Origin: Nocardioides sp. L-11A
GTDB taxonomy: Bacteria > Actinomycetota > Actinomycetes > Propionibacteriales > Nocardioidaceae
Length of the DNA: 64,000 nucleotides
Direction: 5' to 3'
NCBI GenBank assembly: GCA_029961745.1
Contig: CP124680.1
Coordinates: 3,410,001 to 3,474,000, forward strand
The translations under genes were made by a program, and so were the position numbers. The number at the start of each line of letters is the position of its first letter. Position 1 is the first letter of the stretch. Shown here one piece after another: positions 17,650 to 25,466 of the stretch. The notes under the pieces were generated by a model. The model searched no databases, had not been told where the DNA came from, and saw only the letters and a program-made list of their open reading frames with translations.

Positions 17650-18642
17650 TCAGAGCCCGAGGTGCTTGCCCACCTCGTCGCCGGCCTCGGCGCCGTAGGA
17701 GTCGCGGATCCGCGCCACGAACTGCTGGTGGGTGAAGTCGTACTCCTGGGTGCCGACCGTCTCGACGACGTACGCGGCGAGCACACAGCCGACCTGGGCG
17801 GCCCGCTCGAGCGAGGTGCCCCACGACAGCGCCGCGAGGAAGCCGCCGCGGAAGGCGTCGCCGACGCCGGTGGGCTCGACCGCCGCGACGTCCTTGGCGG
17901 CGGGGATCTCGAAGGAGGTGCCATCGCTGGAGGTCACCCGGACGCCGTCCTTGCCGAGGGTGGTGACCTGGAGGCCGACGCGGGCCAGGACCTCCTCGGC
18001 GCTCCAGCCGGTCTTCTTCTCGATGACGTGCGACTCGTACTCGTTGGAGAACAGGATCGCGGCGCCGTCGATCAGGTCGCGGATCAGGTCGCCCTCGGCG
18101 AACGCGAGCTGCTGGGAGCAGTCGGCGATGAAGGCGTAGCCGCGCTGGCGGCACTCCTCGGTGTGCCGCTTCATGGCATCGGGGTCGTCGGCCCCGATGA
18201 GGACGTACACCGGCGCGCCGACCCGCTGCACGATCGGGAGCAGCTCGATCTGGCTGGCCTCGCTCATCGCGCCCGGGTAGAAGGAGGCGAACTGGGCCAT
18301 GGTCGTGTCGGTGGTGCAGACGAAGCGGGCGGTGTGCTTGGTGTCGGAGATGTGCACGGAGTCGCAGTCGACGCCGTTGCGCTCGAGCCAGGAGCGGTAG
18401 TCGGCGAAGTCCTCGCCGGCCGCGCCGACGAGCACCGGGCGCAGGCCGAGCCGGGCCAGGCCGAAGCACATATTGGGAGCCACGCCGCCGCGCCGGATCT
18501 CCAGGTCGTTGACCAGGAAGGAGACCGACAGCTTGTCGAGCTGGTCGACGACCAGCGAGTCGGCGAACTTGCCGCCGAAGGTCATCAGGTGGTCGGTGGC
18601 GATCGAGCCGGCGATCAGGAGGGAGCCCGTGGGTGCAGTCAC
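17650..18642 (-). CDS. PfkB-family carbohydrate kinase, adenosine kinase-like
   Basis: Ribokinase-fold kinase of 330 residues. N-terminal SLLIAGSIATDHLMTFGGKFAD and RRGGVAPNMCFGLARLGLRPVLVGAAGEDF match the sugar-binding half; the C-terminal signature VEPTGVGDAFRGGFLAALSWG carries the catalytic Asp and anion hole (family consensus DTxGAGD, here PTGVGD). Sequence and position (near ctaC and an ErpA-like gene) resemble mycobacterial AdoK, an unusual bacterial adenosine kinase; that orthology is inferred. GTG 18642 is preceded by TAACCT about 8 nt upstream. It is divergent from the small gene at 18726. Phosphorylation of adenosine or a related nucleoside with ATP is the likely reaction. Confidence 0.85.
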   Translation of the reverse strand: MTAPTGSLLIAGSIATDHLMTFGGKFADSLVVDQLDKLSVSFLVNDLEIRRGGVAPNMCFGLARLGLRPVLVGAAGEDFADYRSWLERNGVDCDSVHISDTKHTARFVCTTDTTMAQFASFYPGAMSEASQIELLPIVQRVGAPVYVLIGADDPDAMKRHTEECRQRGYAFIADCSQQLAFAEGDLIRDLIDGAAILFSNEYESHVIEKKTGWSAEEVLARVGLQVTTLGKDGVRVTSSDGTSFEIPAAKDVAAVEPTGVGDAFRGGFLAALSWGTSLERAAQVGCVLAAYVVETVGTQEYDFTHQQFVARIRDSYGAEAGDEVGKHLGL

Positions 18643-18725
18643 GATACGGAAGGTTAACCGAGCCGTCGCCGCAGCGACGCGGTTGCCTCTGGGTCTACCG
18701 GAAAGTAACGCCTAGCGTCGATGAC

Positions 18726-18938
18726 ATGCCGCCCTACGAGGAGATCGCCACCCCCGCCGAGCTGCACGCGGACTGCCAGGCCGTCAGCCGCCGGCTCCAG
18801 GACGCTGCGGTGCAGGCGACCCGCCCCGCGCCCAGCCTCCACTTCGACGAGCTCCCCCGCGAGACCCCGAAACGCGAGATCGAGATCAGCGAGGCCGCCC
18901 AGCGCCTCGCCAACGCGCTGCACCTGCACCTGGACTAG
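18726..18938 (+). CDS. Small hypothetical protein
   Basis: Protein of 70 residues, not recognised with certainty. It is mostly helical and acidic: MPPYEEIATPAELHADCQAV, then a Pro-rich joint and SLHFDELPRETPKREIEISE, ending in ALHLHLD. No signal peptide or membrane segment. ATG 18726 follows TAGCGT (18713-18718) by 7 nt, the leaderless arrangement seen at many genes in this window, and codon use is typical, so it is probably real. A long hairpin terminator follows at 18961. It may be an actinobacterial orphan cytosolic protein; function unknown. Confidence 0.6.
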   Translation: MPPYEEIATPAELHADCQAVSRRLQDAAVQATRPAPSLHFDELPRETPKREIEISEAAQRLANALHLHLD

Positions 18939-18960
18939 CACCTGGACCAGGTCGACACCG

Positions 18961-19012
18961 CACAGGAAATGCGAAGCGCCGCCGGCTTGTCGCCAGCGGC
19001 GCTTTCCCTGTG
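18961..19012 (+). terminator. Hairpin terminator after the small hypothetical gene
   Basis: CACAGG at the left pairs with CCTGTG at the right, and inside these AAGCGCCGC pairs with GCGGCGCTT around a 13-nt loop. The stem ends in TTTCCCTGTG. It could serve as an intrinsic terminator for the plus-strand gene 18726-18938. Confidence 0.65.
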
Positions 19013-19037
19013 CTCACTCGACCGCGGGCCGGCAGCG

Positions 19038-19130
19038 TGGCGCCTGCGCGGAGCGCATCGCGCGGCGCCCGCGGTCCGAGCGAAGCGAGGACCGTGCGGT
19101 GCCGCGCGATCGGCGACGCGCTCGGCCAGA
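19038..19130. repeat. GC-rich hairpin repeat, family A copy 2
   Basis: The stretch folds almost end to end: ATCGCGCGGC pairs with GCCGCGCGAT, CGGTCC with GGACCG in the centre, and GAGCGC with GCGCTC outside. Blocks CGCCCGCGGTCCGAGC, GCGAGGACCGTGCGG and GGCGACGCGCTCG recur at 13104-13160. It lies immediately after the stop of the erpA-like gene (minus strand). This placement and shape resemble REP-type intergenic palindromes, and it could also work as a terminator. Confidence 0.65.
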
Positions 19131-19135
19131 CAAAC

Positions 19136-19552
19136 TCAGTTGAAGGAGTCGCCGCAGGCGCAGGAGCCCGTCGCGTTCGGGTTGTCGATCGTGAAGCCCT
19201 GCTTCTCGATGGTGTCGACGAAGTCGATGACCGCGCCGTTGAGGTAGGGGACGCTCATCCGGTCGACCACGACGCCCACGCCGTCGAAGTCGGTGACGAC
19301 GTCGCCGTCGAGGGTCCGCTCGTCGAAGAAGAGCTGGTAGCGCAGCCCCGAGCAGCCGCCGGGCTGCACGGAGATCCGCAGGGACAGGTCGTCGCGACCC
19401 TCCTGCTCGAGCAGGCTCTTGACCTTCGTGGCCGCCACCGGGCTCAGGTTGATCTGGTCCTCACGGCGCTCGAAGTCCACCGGCGCCGCGACGGTCGTGG
19501 TCGCGCCGGGGGCCTCGTGGCTGTGGCCGCCTCCGCAGCAGCTGTCGCTCAT
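19136..19552 (-). CDS. erpA: Iron-sulfur cluster insertion protein, ErpA/HesB-like
   Basis: A-type carrier of 138 residues that delivers Fe-S clusters to apo-enzymes. The three cluster cysteines are Cys67 in QPGGCSGLRYQLFF and Cys131 and Cys133 in GSCACGDSFN, the exact HesB/IscA pattern. Upstream of the fold, an N-terminal extension (MSDSCCGGGHSHEAPG) with CC and His residues is unusual and could bind metal. ATG 19552 is chosen because GGAG lies 5 nt upstream, while GTG 19558 would abut it. Clients in this window could include NadA and IspG, both 4Fe-4S enzymes. A family A repeat follows the stop. Confidence 0.92.
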   Translation of the reverse strand: MSDSCCGGGHSHEAPGATTTVAAPVDFERREDQINLSPVAATKVKSLLEQEGRDDLSLRISVQPGGCSGLRYQLFFDERTLDGDVVTDFDGVGVVVDRMSVPYLNGAVIDFVDTIEKQGFTIDNPNATGSCACGDSFN

Positions 19553-19611
19553 GCTCACTCCAGGGTGTGTCAGGTCGGTGTTCGACTAGCCCAATGGTCG
19601 CACAGACCTGG

Positions 19612-20715
19612 TTATTCCCCCCAGACCAGCACCGGCTTGACCACCGCGCCGGCCTTGGAGTCGGCCACGGCGTCCGCGATCTTCTCGAAGGGGTACGTCG
19701 TGACGAGGTGGTCCACGTCGAACCGGCCCGCCTCGCGCAGGGCGATCAGCTCGGGGATGGTCACCAGCGGGTCGGCCTCCCCCTCGATCGAGGAACGCAC
19801 GATCTTGCCCGACTGCAGCAGGTCGATGGCGTCGATGGTGTACTCCGGTGCACCCAGCCCGAGGGCGACCAGCATGCCGCGCGGGCGCAGCGAGCGCTGG
19901 GCCTGGAGCACGACGGCAGGGATCGCCGTCGTGTCGATCGCGTACGCCGCTCCCCCGCCGGTCAGTGCCTTGACCTGCTCCTCGACCGGGCCGGCCACCT
20001 CGTCGCCCGGGTCGACCGCGTGGGCGCCGTACTCCTCGGCGAGGGCGCGGCGGGCCGCGACCGGGTCGACCGCGACGACGGTCTCGACCCCCGCACCGCG
20101 GGCGGCGGCGACGGCGGCGAGGCCGACGGCCCCGGCACCGAAGACGACGATCGGCCGGTCCGGACTGGCGTCGAGGACGTTGAGCACGGTGCCGGCACCG
20201 GTCTGGAAGCCGCAGGCGAAGGGGGCGAGCCGGGTCAGGTCGAGGGACTTGTCGACGACGACGCAGTTGTCGGCGTACGCCAGGGCGTGCCGGGCCAGAC
20301 TGGACTGACCGAAGAAGTTGCCGAAGACGGTCTGGTCGTCGCGCTTCATCGTGGTCGAGCCGTCGGCGCGCATGCCCATGTAGTTGAGCAGCAGCGACTG
20401 CTCGCAGTAGCCGACGTCGCCGGCCCGGCAGGGACCGCACTCACGGCAGGAACGGAAGCTCATCACGACGTGGTCGCCGACCTCGATGCCGCGCACCGCC
20501 GCACCCACCCGCTCCACGACGCCGGTGCCCTCGTGGCCCACCACCGTCGGCAGCATCTCCTGCGGCAGCATCGTCGGGACGGTCAGGTCGGTGTGGCACA
20601 GGCCGGTCGCGACGATCCGGACCAGCACCTCGTCGTCGCGGGGATCCTCGAGTTCGACATCGGCGACGACGAAGTCGCCGCCCGGCTCCTCGACGAGATA
20701 GGCGGTCGTCCTCAT
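19612..20715 (-). CDS. Zinc-dependent alcohol dehydrogenase (class III/aryl-alcohol type)
   Basis: Medium-chain dehydrogenase of 367 residues. Catalytic zinc ligands: Cys and His of ATGLCHTDLT, and GHEGTGVVE. The structural zinc site is the four-Cys loop CRECGPCRAGDVGYC. The NAD-binding motif is VVFGAGAVGLAAVAAARGAG followed by an acidic residue in VVAVDPVA, suggesting NAD(H). The closest visible type is benzyl/aryl-alcohol or geraniol dehydrogenase (ThcE/XylB-like FNFFGQSSLARHA). It overlaps the upstream DUF4334 gene by 4 bp and shares its promoter, which contains a KstR-type operator, so a role in steroid, terpene or fatty-alcohol catabolism is inferred. Confidence 0.88.
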   Translation of the reverse strand: MRTTAYLVEEPGGDFVVADVELEDPRDDEVLVRIVATGLCHTDLTVPTMLPQEMLPTVVGHEGTGVVERVGAAVRGIEVGDHVVMSFRSCRECGPCRAGDVGYCEQSLLLNYMGMRADGSTTMKRDDQTVFGNFFGQSSLARHALAYADNCVVVDKSLDLTRLAPFACGFQTGAGTVLNVLDASPDRPIVVFGAGAVGLAAVAAARGAGVETVVAVDPVAARRALAEEYGAHAVDPGDEVAGPVEEQVKALTGGGAAYAIDTTAIPAVVLQAQRSLRPRGMLVALGLGAPEYTIDAIDLLQSGKIVRSSIEGEADPLVTIPELIALREAGRFDVDHLVTTYPFEKIADAVADSKAGAVVKPVLVWGE

Positions 20716-21182
20716 ACGTCACGCTCCAGCCAGAAGTAGTAGAGGGCGTCGATGCCGAAGGTGCCGGCCAGCTTGCCGTTCATGATGCCCATCACGGTGT
20801 GGTGGTCGACCTTCTTGAAGTGGTCGAGGACCGGCATCTTGTCGTAGACCATCGTGGCGGTGACCTCGCCGCGGAAGCCGACCGGCCACAGCGACGCCTC
20901 TCCGCCGCCTCCAGCCTCGAGGTTGGAGTACAGCTCGCCGTTCTCGTCGCGGCACACCAGCGGCACCGCCGCGAGCGGGCTGTCGAACCGCTTGCCGTGC
21001 CACCGCACCTTCTTGAGCACGGTGCTGGCGACATGCCCGGTGGCGAAGTCGCCGCCGCGCCAGGGCCCCAGCATCTCGTCGACCCGGACGGTCGCGAGAT
21101 CGGCCCAGAGGGCGTCGAGGTCGGCGGGAGTCGCATGCTCCGCCGCCCGGAGGTCGTCGAATCGCGTCCTGATGTCCGTCAC
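20712..21182 (-). CDS. GXWXG and DUF4334 domain protein
   Basis: Protein of 156 residues. The N-terminal part holds the GXWXG motif (LGPWRGGDFATGH, about residues 40-52), and the C-terminal part has the DUF4334 pattern VTATMVYDKMPVLDHFKKVD followed by VMGIMNGK. These two domains normally occur together as a lipocalin-like barrel of unknown activity, often beside dehydrogenases and acyl-CoA genes in actinobacteria. GTG 21182 follows TAGATT (21195-21190) by 7 nt, so the message is leaderless, and the operator at 21194-21207 overlaps that -10 box. First gene of a two-gene operon with the alcohol dehydrogenase. Confidence 0.85.
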   Translation of the reverse strand: MTDIRTRFDDLRAAEHATPADLDALWADLATVRVDEMLGPWRGGDFATGHVASTVLKKVRWHGKRFDSPLAAVPLVCRDENGELYSNLEAGGGGEASLWPVGFRGEVTATMVYDKMPVLDHFKKVDHHTVMGIMNGKLAGTFGIDALYYFWLERDV

Positions 21183-21189
21183 GCGAGCA

Positions 21190-21207
21190 AATCTAGAACA
21201 CGTTCCA
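21190..21207 (-). promoter_or_regulatory. KstR-type operator overlapping the -10 box of the DUF4334/dehydrogenase operon
   Basis: Bases 21194-21207 read TAGAACACGTTCCA, an exact match to TNNAACNNGTTNNA, the known binding motif of the TetR-family repressor KstR of steroid degradation. On the minus strand the last TA of the operator is the start of TAGATT (21195-21190), the -10 box 7 nt before GTG 21182. A repressor bound here would block RNA polymerase. Confidence 0.65.
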
Positions 21208-21249
21208 CCTGTTGGCGAGAGGTGCCGGCGCCGAGTTCGGCCGTGGTTC

Positions 21250-22335
21250 CTAGCTCGACCAGGTCCGCGCCACCCGGGCCGCGAGCTCCGTGAGCGCGCC
21301 GGCCGGGTCGGCGAGGGCCCGCTCCTCCCCCACCGCGTCGACGAGGGAGTACGCCGCGTCCATGCCGAGCGCGCGCATCTCCCGGGAACCGACGAGCACC
21401 CGCCCGGCCAGCGTCACGCACGGCCGGAGCGCCTCGGCGGCGACCGCCGCGACGCCCGCCGGCACCTTGCCGGCGCGGCTGCTGAAGTCGAAGGACCCCT
21501 CACCGGTGACGACCAGGTCGGCAGCGCGCGCCTGGCGGGCCAGTCCGACGGCCTCGGCGACCAGGCCGATGCCCGAGACGCGGGTGCCCCCGAGCAGCAT
21601 CAGGGCGAAGCCCAGGCCGCCGGCCGCCCCGGCGCCCGGCGCGAGCGCGAGCCGGCGGTCGGTCACGGCGGCGAAGCTCTCCAGGAAGCCGTCGAGCAGG
21701 ACCTGGGTCTCCTCGTCGATGCCCTTCTGGGCGCCGAACGTCTTGCTCGCCCCGAACAGCCCGGTGAGCGGGCTGTCGACGTCGGTCGCCGCGACCAGCT
21801 CGACCCCGTCGACGAGGCCGCGGGCGATGCTGAGGTCCACCCGGGTCACACCGTCGAGGAAGATCCCGCCGACGTCCAGCGCCACGTCCGCGTCGGCGCC
21901 GAGCGCGGCGAGCAGGCCGGCACCACCGTCATTGGTCCCGGAGCCGCCGAGGCCGACGACCACCCGGGCCGCGCCCGCGTCGACGGCCTCCAGGAGCAGC
22001 CGGCCGACGCCCACCGTCGTACCGAACTCGCCGAGTCGGCCGCCGGTGAGGTGCACGCCGCACACCTGGGCGCTCTCGACGTACACCGTGTCGCCGACCT
22101 TGAGGATCGTGGCCGGCACCTCATGACCCTGAGGTGCCTCCCCCACCACCGCCAGCAGCTCGCCCCCGAGCGACGCGTGCAGCACGTCGACGAAGCCCGG
22201 CCCTCCGTCGGACATCGGCGCCAGCACCACCTCGTCGTCGGGAGCGTGCCGGCGCCAGCCGGCGGCGATCGCCTCGGCCGCCTCGACCGCCGTCAGCGTG
22301 CCCGCGAACTTGTCGGGCGCCACCAGAATCCGCAT
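21250..22335 (-). CDS. Glycerate kinase
   Basis: Phosphorylates D-glycerate with ATP (GlxK/GarK family). The 361-residue protein has the N-terminal signature ILVAPDKFAGTLTAVEAAEAI, the domain-swap region VAPMSDGGPGFVDVLHA, and GLGGSGTNDGGAGLLAALGA, the glycine-rich motif of the family; GAGAAGGLGFAL and VTGEGSFDFSSRAGKVP complete it. Length and motifs are intact. It is divergent from the acetyltransferase at 22371 with only 35 bp between starts. Its position near an AdoK-like gene, an ErpA-like gene and a DUF3043 gene matches, from memory, mycobacterial gene order. Product would be 2- or 3-phosphoglycerate depending on subtype. Confidence 0.92.
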   Translation of the reverse strand: MRILVAPDKFAGTLTAVEAAEAIAAGWRRHAPDDEVVLAPMSDGGPGFVDVLHASLGGELLAVVGEAPQGHEVPATILKVGDTVYVESAQVCGVHLTGGRLGEFGTTVGVGRLLLEAVDAGAARVVVGLGGSGTNDGGAGLLAALGADADVALDVGGIFLDGVTRVDLSIARGLVDGVELVAATDVDSPLTGLFGASKTFGAQKGIDEETQVLLDGFLESFAAVTDRRLALAPGAGAAGGLGFALMLLGGTRVSGIGLVAEAVGLARQARAADLVVTGEGSFDFSSRAGKVPAGVAAVAAEALRPCVTLAGRVLVGSREMRALGMDAAYSLVDAVGEERALADPAGALTELAARVARTWSS

Positions 22336-22370
22336 GCGTCACATCATGGTGGACATCTACCGTCGCAGGC

Positions 22371-23279
22371 ATGCAGGACGTGCAGAGGCGGAGCCACGGG
22401 GGCGCGAAGCGACCGACCGTCGTCCGACCGATGACCGAAGCCGACGTGCCCACCGCCGAGCGGATCAGCGACGACGCCTTCTTCGCCCTCGACACCGCGA
22501 ACCAGCTCCCGTCGGCGCCGGCTCCCCGGCGGCGCTCGCCTGAGCACCGCGCCGCCTGGACGGCGCGCACGCGCGGCTTCCTCGGCTCCGACCCGGGCGG
22601 GTCGTGGGTCGCGGAGCGGGACGGCGAGGTGGTCGGCTTCGCTACCGGCTTCCGGCGCGAGGAGGTCTGGTGCCTGGCGACCTTCGCGGTGCGTCCGGGC
22701 CTGCAGGGCGCCGGCATCGGCGCCCAGGTGCTCGACGCCGCCGCGGCGTACGGCGACCACCTGCCACGCGGGATGCTCGCCGCCTCGGTCGATCCGCGCG
22801 CACTGCGCCGCTACCACCAGGCCGGCTTCCGGCTGCACCCCCAGCTCACCCTGCGAGGTGCCGTGGACCGCTCGGCCCTGCCCGCGGCGTCCGACGTACG
22901 CGACGGCGGGCCCGGCGACCTCGCGTGGATGGACGAGCTCGACCGCGCCCTGCGCGGCGGGCCGCACGGGCCCGACCACGAGCGGCTGCTGGCCGCCGGA
23001 CGGCTGGTCGTGACCGTCGACCGCTCCGGCTACGCGTACACGAACGGAGCGGTCCTGGCGCTGCTCGCCGCCCGCGACGAGGACGTCGCCCGGACCCTGC
23101 TGGGCGCGTGTCTCGCCGACGCCGGCGAGCGCTACGAGGTGCCCCACGTGACGTCCGCGAACTACTGGGCGGTCGAGGTCGCGCTCGCCGCTCGGATGGA
23201 CGTCGTGGCCCAGGGCTTCCTCGGCCTGCGCGGCATGGCACCCCCCGCGCCGTACGTGCACCACGGGGCGCTGCTGTAG
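22371..23279 (+). CDS. GNAT-family N-acetyltransferase (two-domain)
   Basis: Protein of 302 residues. The N-terminal GNAT domain (about 15-165) has RPMTEADVPTAERISDDAFF as strand-helix 1 and VRPGLQGAGIGAQVLDAAAAYG as the acetyl-CoA binding motif A (Q/R-x-x-G-x-G/A), then RYHQAGFRLHPQLTL. The C-terminal part (about 175-300) has no motif A and looks like a degenerate second GNAT fold. ATG 22371 follows TACCGT (22358-22363) by 7 nt; ATG 22431 is a shorter alternative. Substrate unknown. It precedes nadA by 28 bp, but nadA has its own -10 box. Confidence 0.82.
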   Translation: MQDVQRRSHGGAKRPTVVRPMTEADVPTAERISDDAFFALDTANQLPSAPAPRRRSPEHRAAWTARTRGFLGSDPGGSWVAERDGEVVGFATGFRREEVWCLATFAVRPGLQGAGIGAQVLDAAAAYGDHLPRGMLAASVDPRALRRYHQAGFRLHPQLTLRGAVDRSALPAASDVRDGGPGDLAWMDELDRALRGGPHGPDHERLLAAGRLVVTVDRSGYAYTNGAVLALLAARDEDVARTLLGACLADAGERYEVPHVTSANYWAVEVALAARMDVVAQGFLGLRGMAPPAPYVHHGALL

Positions 23280-23307
23280 CGCTCCCGCGCCAAACTAGAA
23301 TGGCCAG

Positions 23308-24483
23308 ATGACCACCGTGGACCTTCCGCTGCTGCCGCTCGGCCGTGGCACGGACCCGCTCTCCGAGCGGGGCGTCGAGTGCCCCGGCGACCTGCCGGCA
23401 CCCTCCGACCCGGACCTGGTGGCGCGCGCCCGCGCCGCCAAGGAGAAGCTGGGCGAGCGGCTGTTCGTGCTCGGCCACCACTACCAGCGCGACGAGGTCA
23501 TCCAGTTCGCCGACGTGACCGGCGACTCCTTCAAGCTCGCCCGCGACGCCGCGGCGCGCCCCGACGCGGAGTTCATCGTCTTCTGCGGCGTGCACTTCAT
23601 GGCCGAGTCGGCCGACATCCTCACCGGCGCGGGGCAGAAGGTGATCCTGCCCGACCTCGCCGCCGGCTGCTCGATGGCCGACATGGCGCGGATCGCCCAG
23701 GTCGAGAAGGCCTGGGAGGCGCTCGCAGCCGCCGGCGTCCAGGACTCCGTGGTCCCGGTGACGTACATGAACTCCAGCGCCGCCATCAAGGCGTTCTGCG
23801 GTCGCAACGGCGGTGTCGTGTGCACCTCGTCCAACGCCGAGGTCGCCCTCGACTGGGCCTTCGAGCAGAAGGGCCCCGACACCAAGGTCCTCTTCCTGCC
23901 CGACCAGCACCTCGGCCGCAACACCGCCGTCCTGCAGCTGGGCTTCGACCTCGACGAGTGCGTCGTGTGGAACCCCCACAAGCCCAACGGCGGCCTGACC
24001 GCCGAGGAGCTGGCCGGCGCCCGGATGATCCTGTGGAAGGGGCACTGCTCGGTCCACGGCCGGTTCTCCGCCGACGTGATCGACGAGCTGCGGGCCAAGG
24101 TCGAGGACCTCAACGTCCTCGTCCACCCCGAGTGCCAGCACGAGGTCGTGCTCAAGGCCGACCTGGTCGGCTCCACGGAGTTCATCATCAAGACCATCGA
24201 GGCCGCGCCCGCCGGCTCCAGCTGGGCGATCGGCACCGAGCTCAATCTCGTGCAGCGCCTGGCCGACGCGCACCCGGACAAGAACATCATGTTCCTGGAC
24301 CGCAACGTCTGCTACTGCTCCACGATGAACCGGATCGACCTGCCCCACTTCGTGTGGGCGCTGGAGAACCTCGTCGAGGGTGTCGTGGTCAACCAGATCG
24401 AGGTCGACCCGCAGACCGAGGCCGACGCGCTGACCGCCCTCCAGCGGATGCTCGACCTGCCCGGGAAGTCGCACCGTGACTGA
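23308..24483 (+). CDS. nadA: Quinolinate synthase
   Basis: 4Fe-4S enzyme that condenses iminoaspartate with dihydroxyacetone phosphate to quinolinate in de novo NAD synthesis. The 391-residue protein shows the triplicated fold with LGHHYQRDEVIQFADVTGDSF, the first cluster Cys in AAGCSMADM (about 121), a second in HPECQHEV and a third in RNVCYCSTMNRIDL. VTYMNSSAAIKAF and LFLPDQHLGRN are further signatures. Its ATG sits 6 nt after a TAGAAT -10 box (23296-23301), so the message is leaderless. nadB and nadC are not adjacent, which is unusual since actinobacteria often keep nadABC together. It overlaps yjdM by 8 bp. Confidence 0.97.
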   Translation: MTTVDLPLLPLGRGTDPLSERGVECPGDLPAPSDPDLVARARAAKEKLGERLFVLGHHYQRDEVIQFADVTGDSFKLARDAAARPDAEFIVFCGVHFMAESADILTGAGQKVILPDLAAGCSMADMARIAQVEKAWEALAAAGVQDSVVPVTYMNSSAAIKAFCGRNGGVVCTSSNAEVALDWAFEQKGPDTKVLFLPDQHLGRNTAVLQLGFDLDECVVWNPHKPNGGLTAEELAGARMILWKGHCSVHGRFSADVIDELRAKVEDLNVLVHPECQHEVVLKADLVGSTEFIIKTIEAAPAGSSWAIGTELNLVQRLADAHPDKNIMFLDRNVCYCSTMNRIDLPHFVWALENLVEGVVVNQIEVDPQTEADALTALQRMLDLPGKSHRD

Positions 24484-24847
24484 CGACGCGCTGCCCGCCT
24501 GTCCCGCGTGCGGGAGCGAGTTCACCTACGCGATGGGCGACCTGATGGTCTGCCCCGAGTGCGCCCACGAGTGGTCGCCCGCGGAAGCCGAGGCGGCCGC
24601 CTCCGAGCTGGCCGCGGCCGACGAGGTCCGCGACGCCAACGGCAACCCGCTGACCGACGGCGACGACGTCATCGTCGTCAAGGACCTACCGGTCAAGGGC
24701 GCCCCGAAGCCGATCAAGTCCGGCACCAAGGTCCGCGGCATCCGGCTGGTGCCGGCCGACAACCGGGTCGGCGGCCACGACCTCGACTGCAAGGTCGACG
24801 GGTTCGGGGCGATGCAGCTGAAGTCCAGTCTGGTCAGGAAGGCCTGA
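24476..24847 (+). CDS. yjdM: Zinc-ribbon protein YjdM (PhnA family)
   Basis: Protein of 123 residues. The N-terminal zinc ribbon has CPACGSEFTY and CPECAHEW (four Cys, about residues 9-31), followed by an acidic linker and the C-terminal SH3-like PhnA domain beginning DANGNPLTDGDDVIVVKDLPVKG. The family was once named PhnA but is not the phosphonoacetate hydrolase; its function remains uncertain. GTG 24476 overlaps the nadA end by 8 bp, so it is coupled to nadA. All motifs are intact. Confidence 0.92.
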   Translation: MTDDALPACPACGSEFTYAMGDLMVCPECAHEWSPAEAEAAASELAAADEVRDANGNPLTDGDDVIVVKDLPVKGAPKPIKSGTKVRGIRLVPADNRVGGHDLDCKVDGFGAMQLKSSLVRKA

Positions 24848-24849
24848 GC

Positions 24850-25440
24850 GTGTTCAAGCGCACCAAGTCCCCCACCGCCGAGGAGCAGGCCGCTCCCGAG
24901 GCGAAGCCCGGCGGCAAGGGCCGTCCGACCCCCACGCGCAAGGAGGCCGAGGCCGCTGCGAAGGCGCGTGCGAAGGGCCCGCGCGACCGCAAGGAGGCCT
25001 CCCGCCGCCAGCGCGAGTTCCGTGCCGAGGAGAGCCGCAAGATCCGCCAGGGCATGAAGAGCGGCGACGAGCGCTACTTCCTGCCCCGCGACAAGGGGCG
25101 AGTGCGCCGCTTCATCCGCGACTACGTCGACCGGCGCTTCTCCATCGTCGAGATGGTCATCCCGCTGATGATCATCGGCCTGATGCTCGGCTACACCGGC
25201 AGCTCCGCGCTGGCGCAGGCCAGCAGCATGATCCTGCTCGCCACGGTGCTGTTCGTGGTGACCGACATGATCCTGCTCCGGTTCCGGCTGCGTCGCGAGC
25301 TGGCCACCCGCTTCCCCGGCGAGCCGCTCAAGGGGACGACCTACTACGCCCTGACCCGCTCGATGCAGATGAAGTTCATGCGGCTGCCCAAGTCGCGGGT
25401 GAAGATCGGCCAGCCGCTGCCCGAGGACTACGACACGTAG
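24850..25440 (+). CDS. DUF3043 membrane protein
   Basis: Protein of 196 residues in the actinobacterial DUF3043 family. A highly charged N-terminus (about 1-90; many Lys, Arg, Glu) precedes RYFLPRDKGRVRRFIRDYVDRR, then two hydrophobic helices (about 100-121 and 125-146) and the conserved end YYALTRSMQMKFMRLPKSRVKIG. Probably a membrane protein with a cytosolic basic arm; no catalytic motif is evident. GTG 24850 is 2 bp after the yjdM stop. From memory, the M. tuberculosis equivalent (Rv2206) also lies near a glycerate-kinase-like gene and erpA. Confidence 0.88.
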   Translation: MFKRTKSPTAEEQAAPEAKPGGKGRPTPTRKEAEAAAKARAKGPRDRKEASRRQREFRAEESRKIRQGMKSGDERYFLPRDKGRVRRFIRDYVDRRFSIVEMVIPLMIIGLMLGYTGSSALAQASSMILLATVLFVVTDMILLRFRLRRELATRFPGEPLKGTTYYALTRSMQMKFMRLPKSRVKIGQPLPEDYDT

Positions 25441-25466
25441 GTCCCTCGGCACGTAGGTTCCTCGGC
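25435..25466 (+). repeat. 16-bp tandem duplication carrying a -10 box
   Basis: ACGTAGGTCCCTCGGC at 25435-25450 is followed directly by ACGTAGGTTCCTCGGC at 25451-25466, differing at one base. The first copy contains the DUF3043 stop codon; the second supplies TAGGTT (25454-25459), 7 nt before the GTG of the EthD gene. Confidence 0.7.

Noticed and set aside
18939..19135. tRNA or small RNA gene in the GC-rich hairpins
   Set aside because: The folds are simple long hairpins (a terminator and a repeat), without cloverleaf elements or a CCA end.
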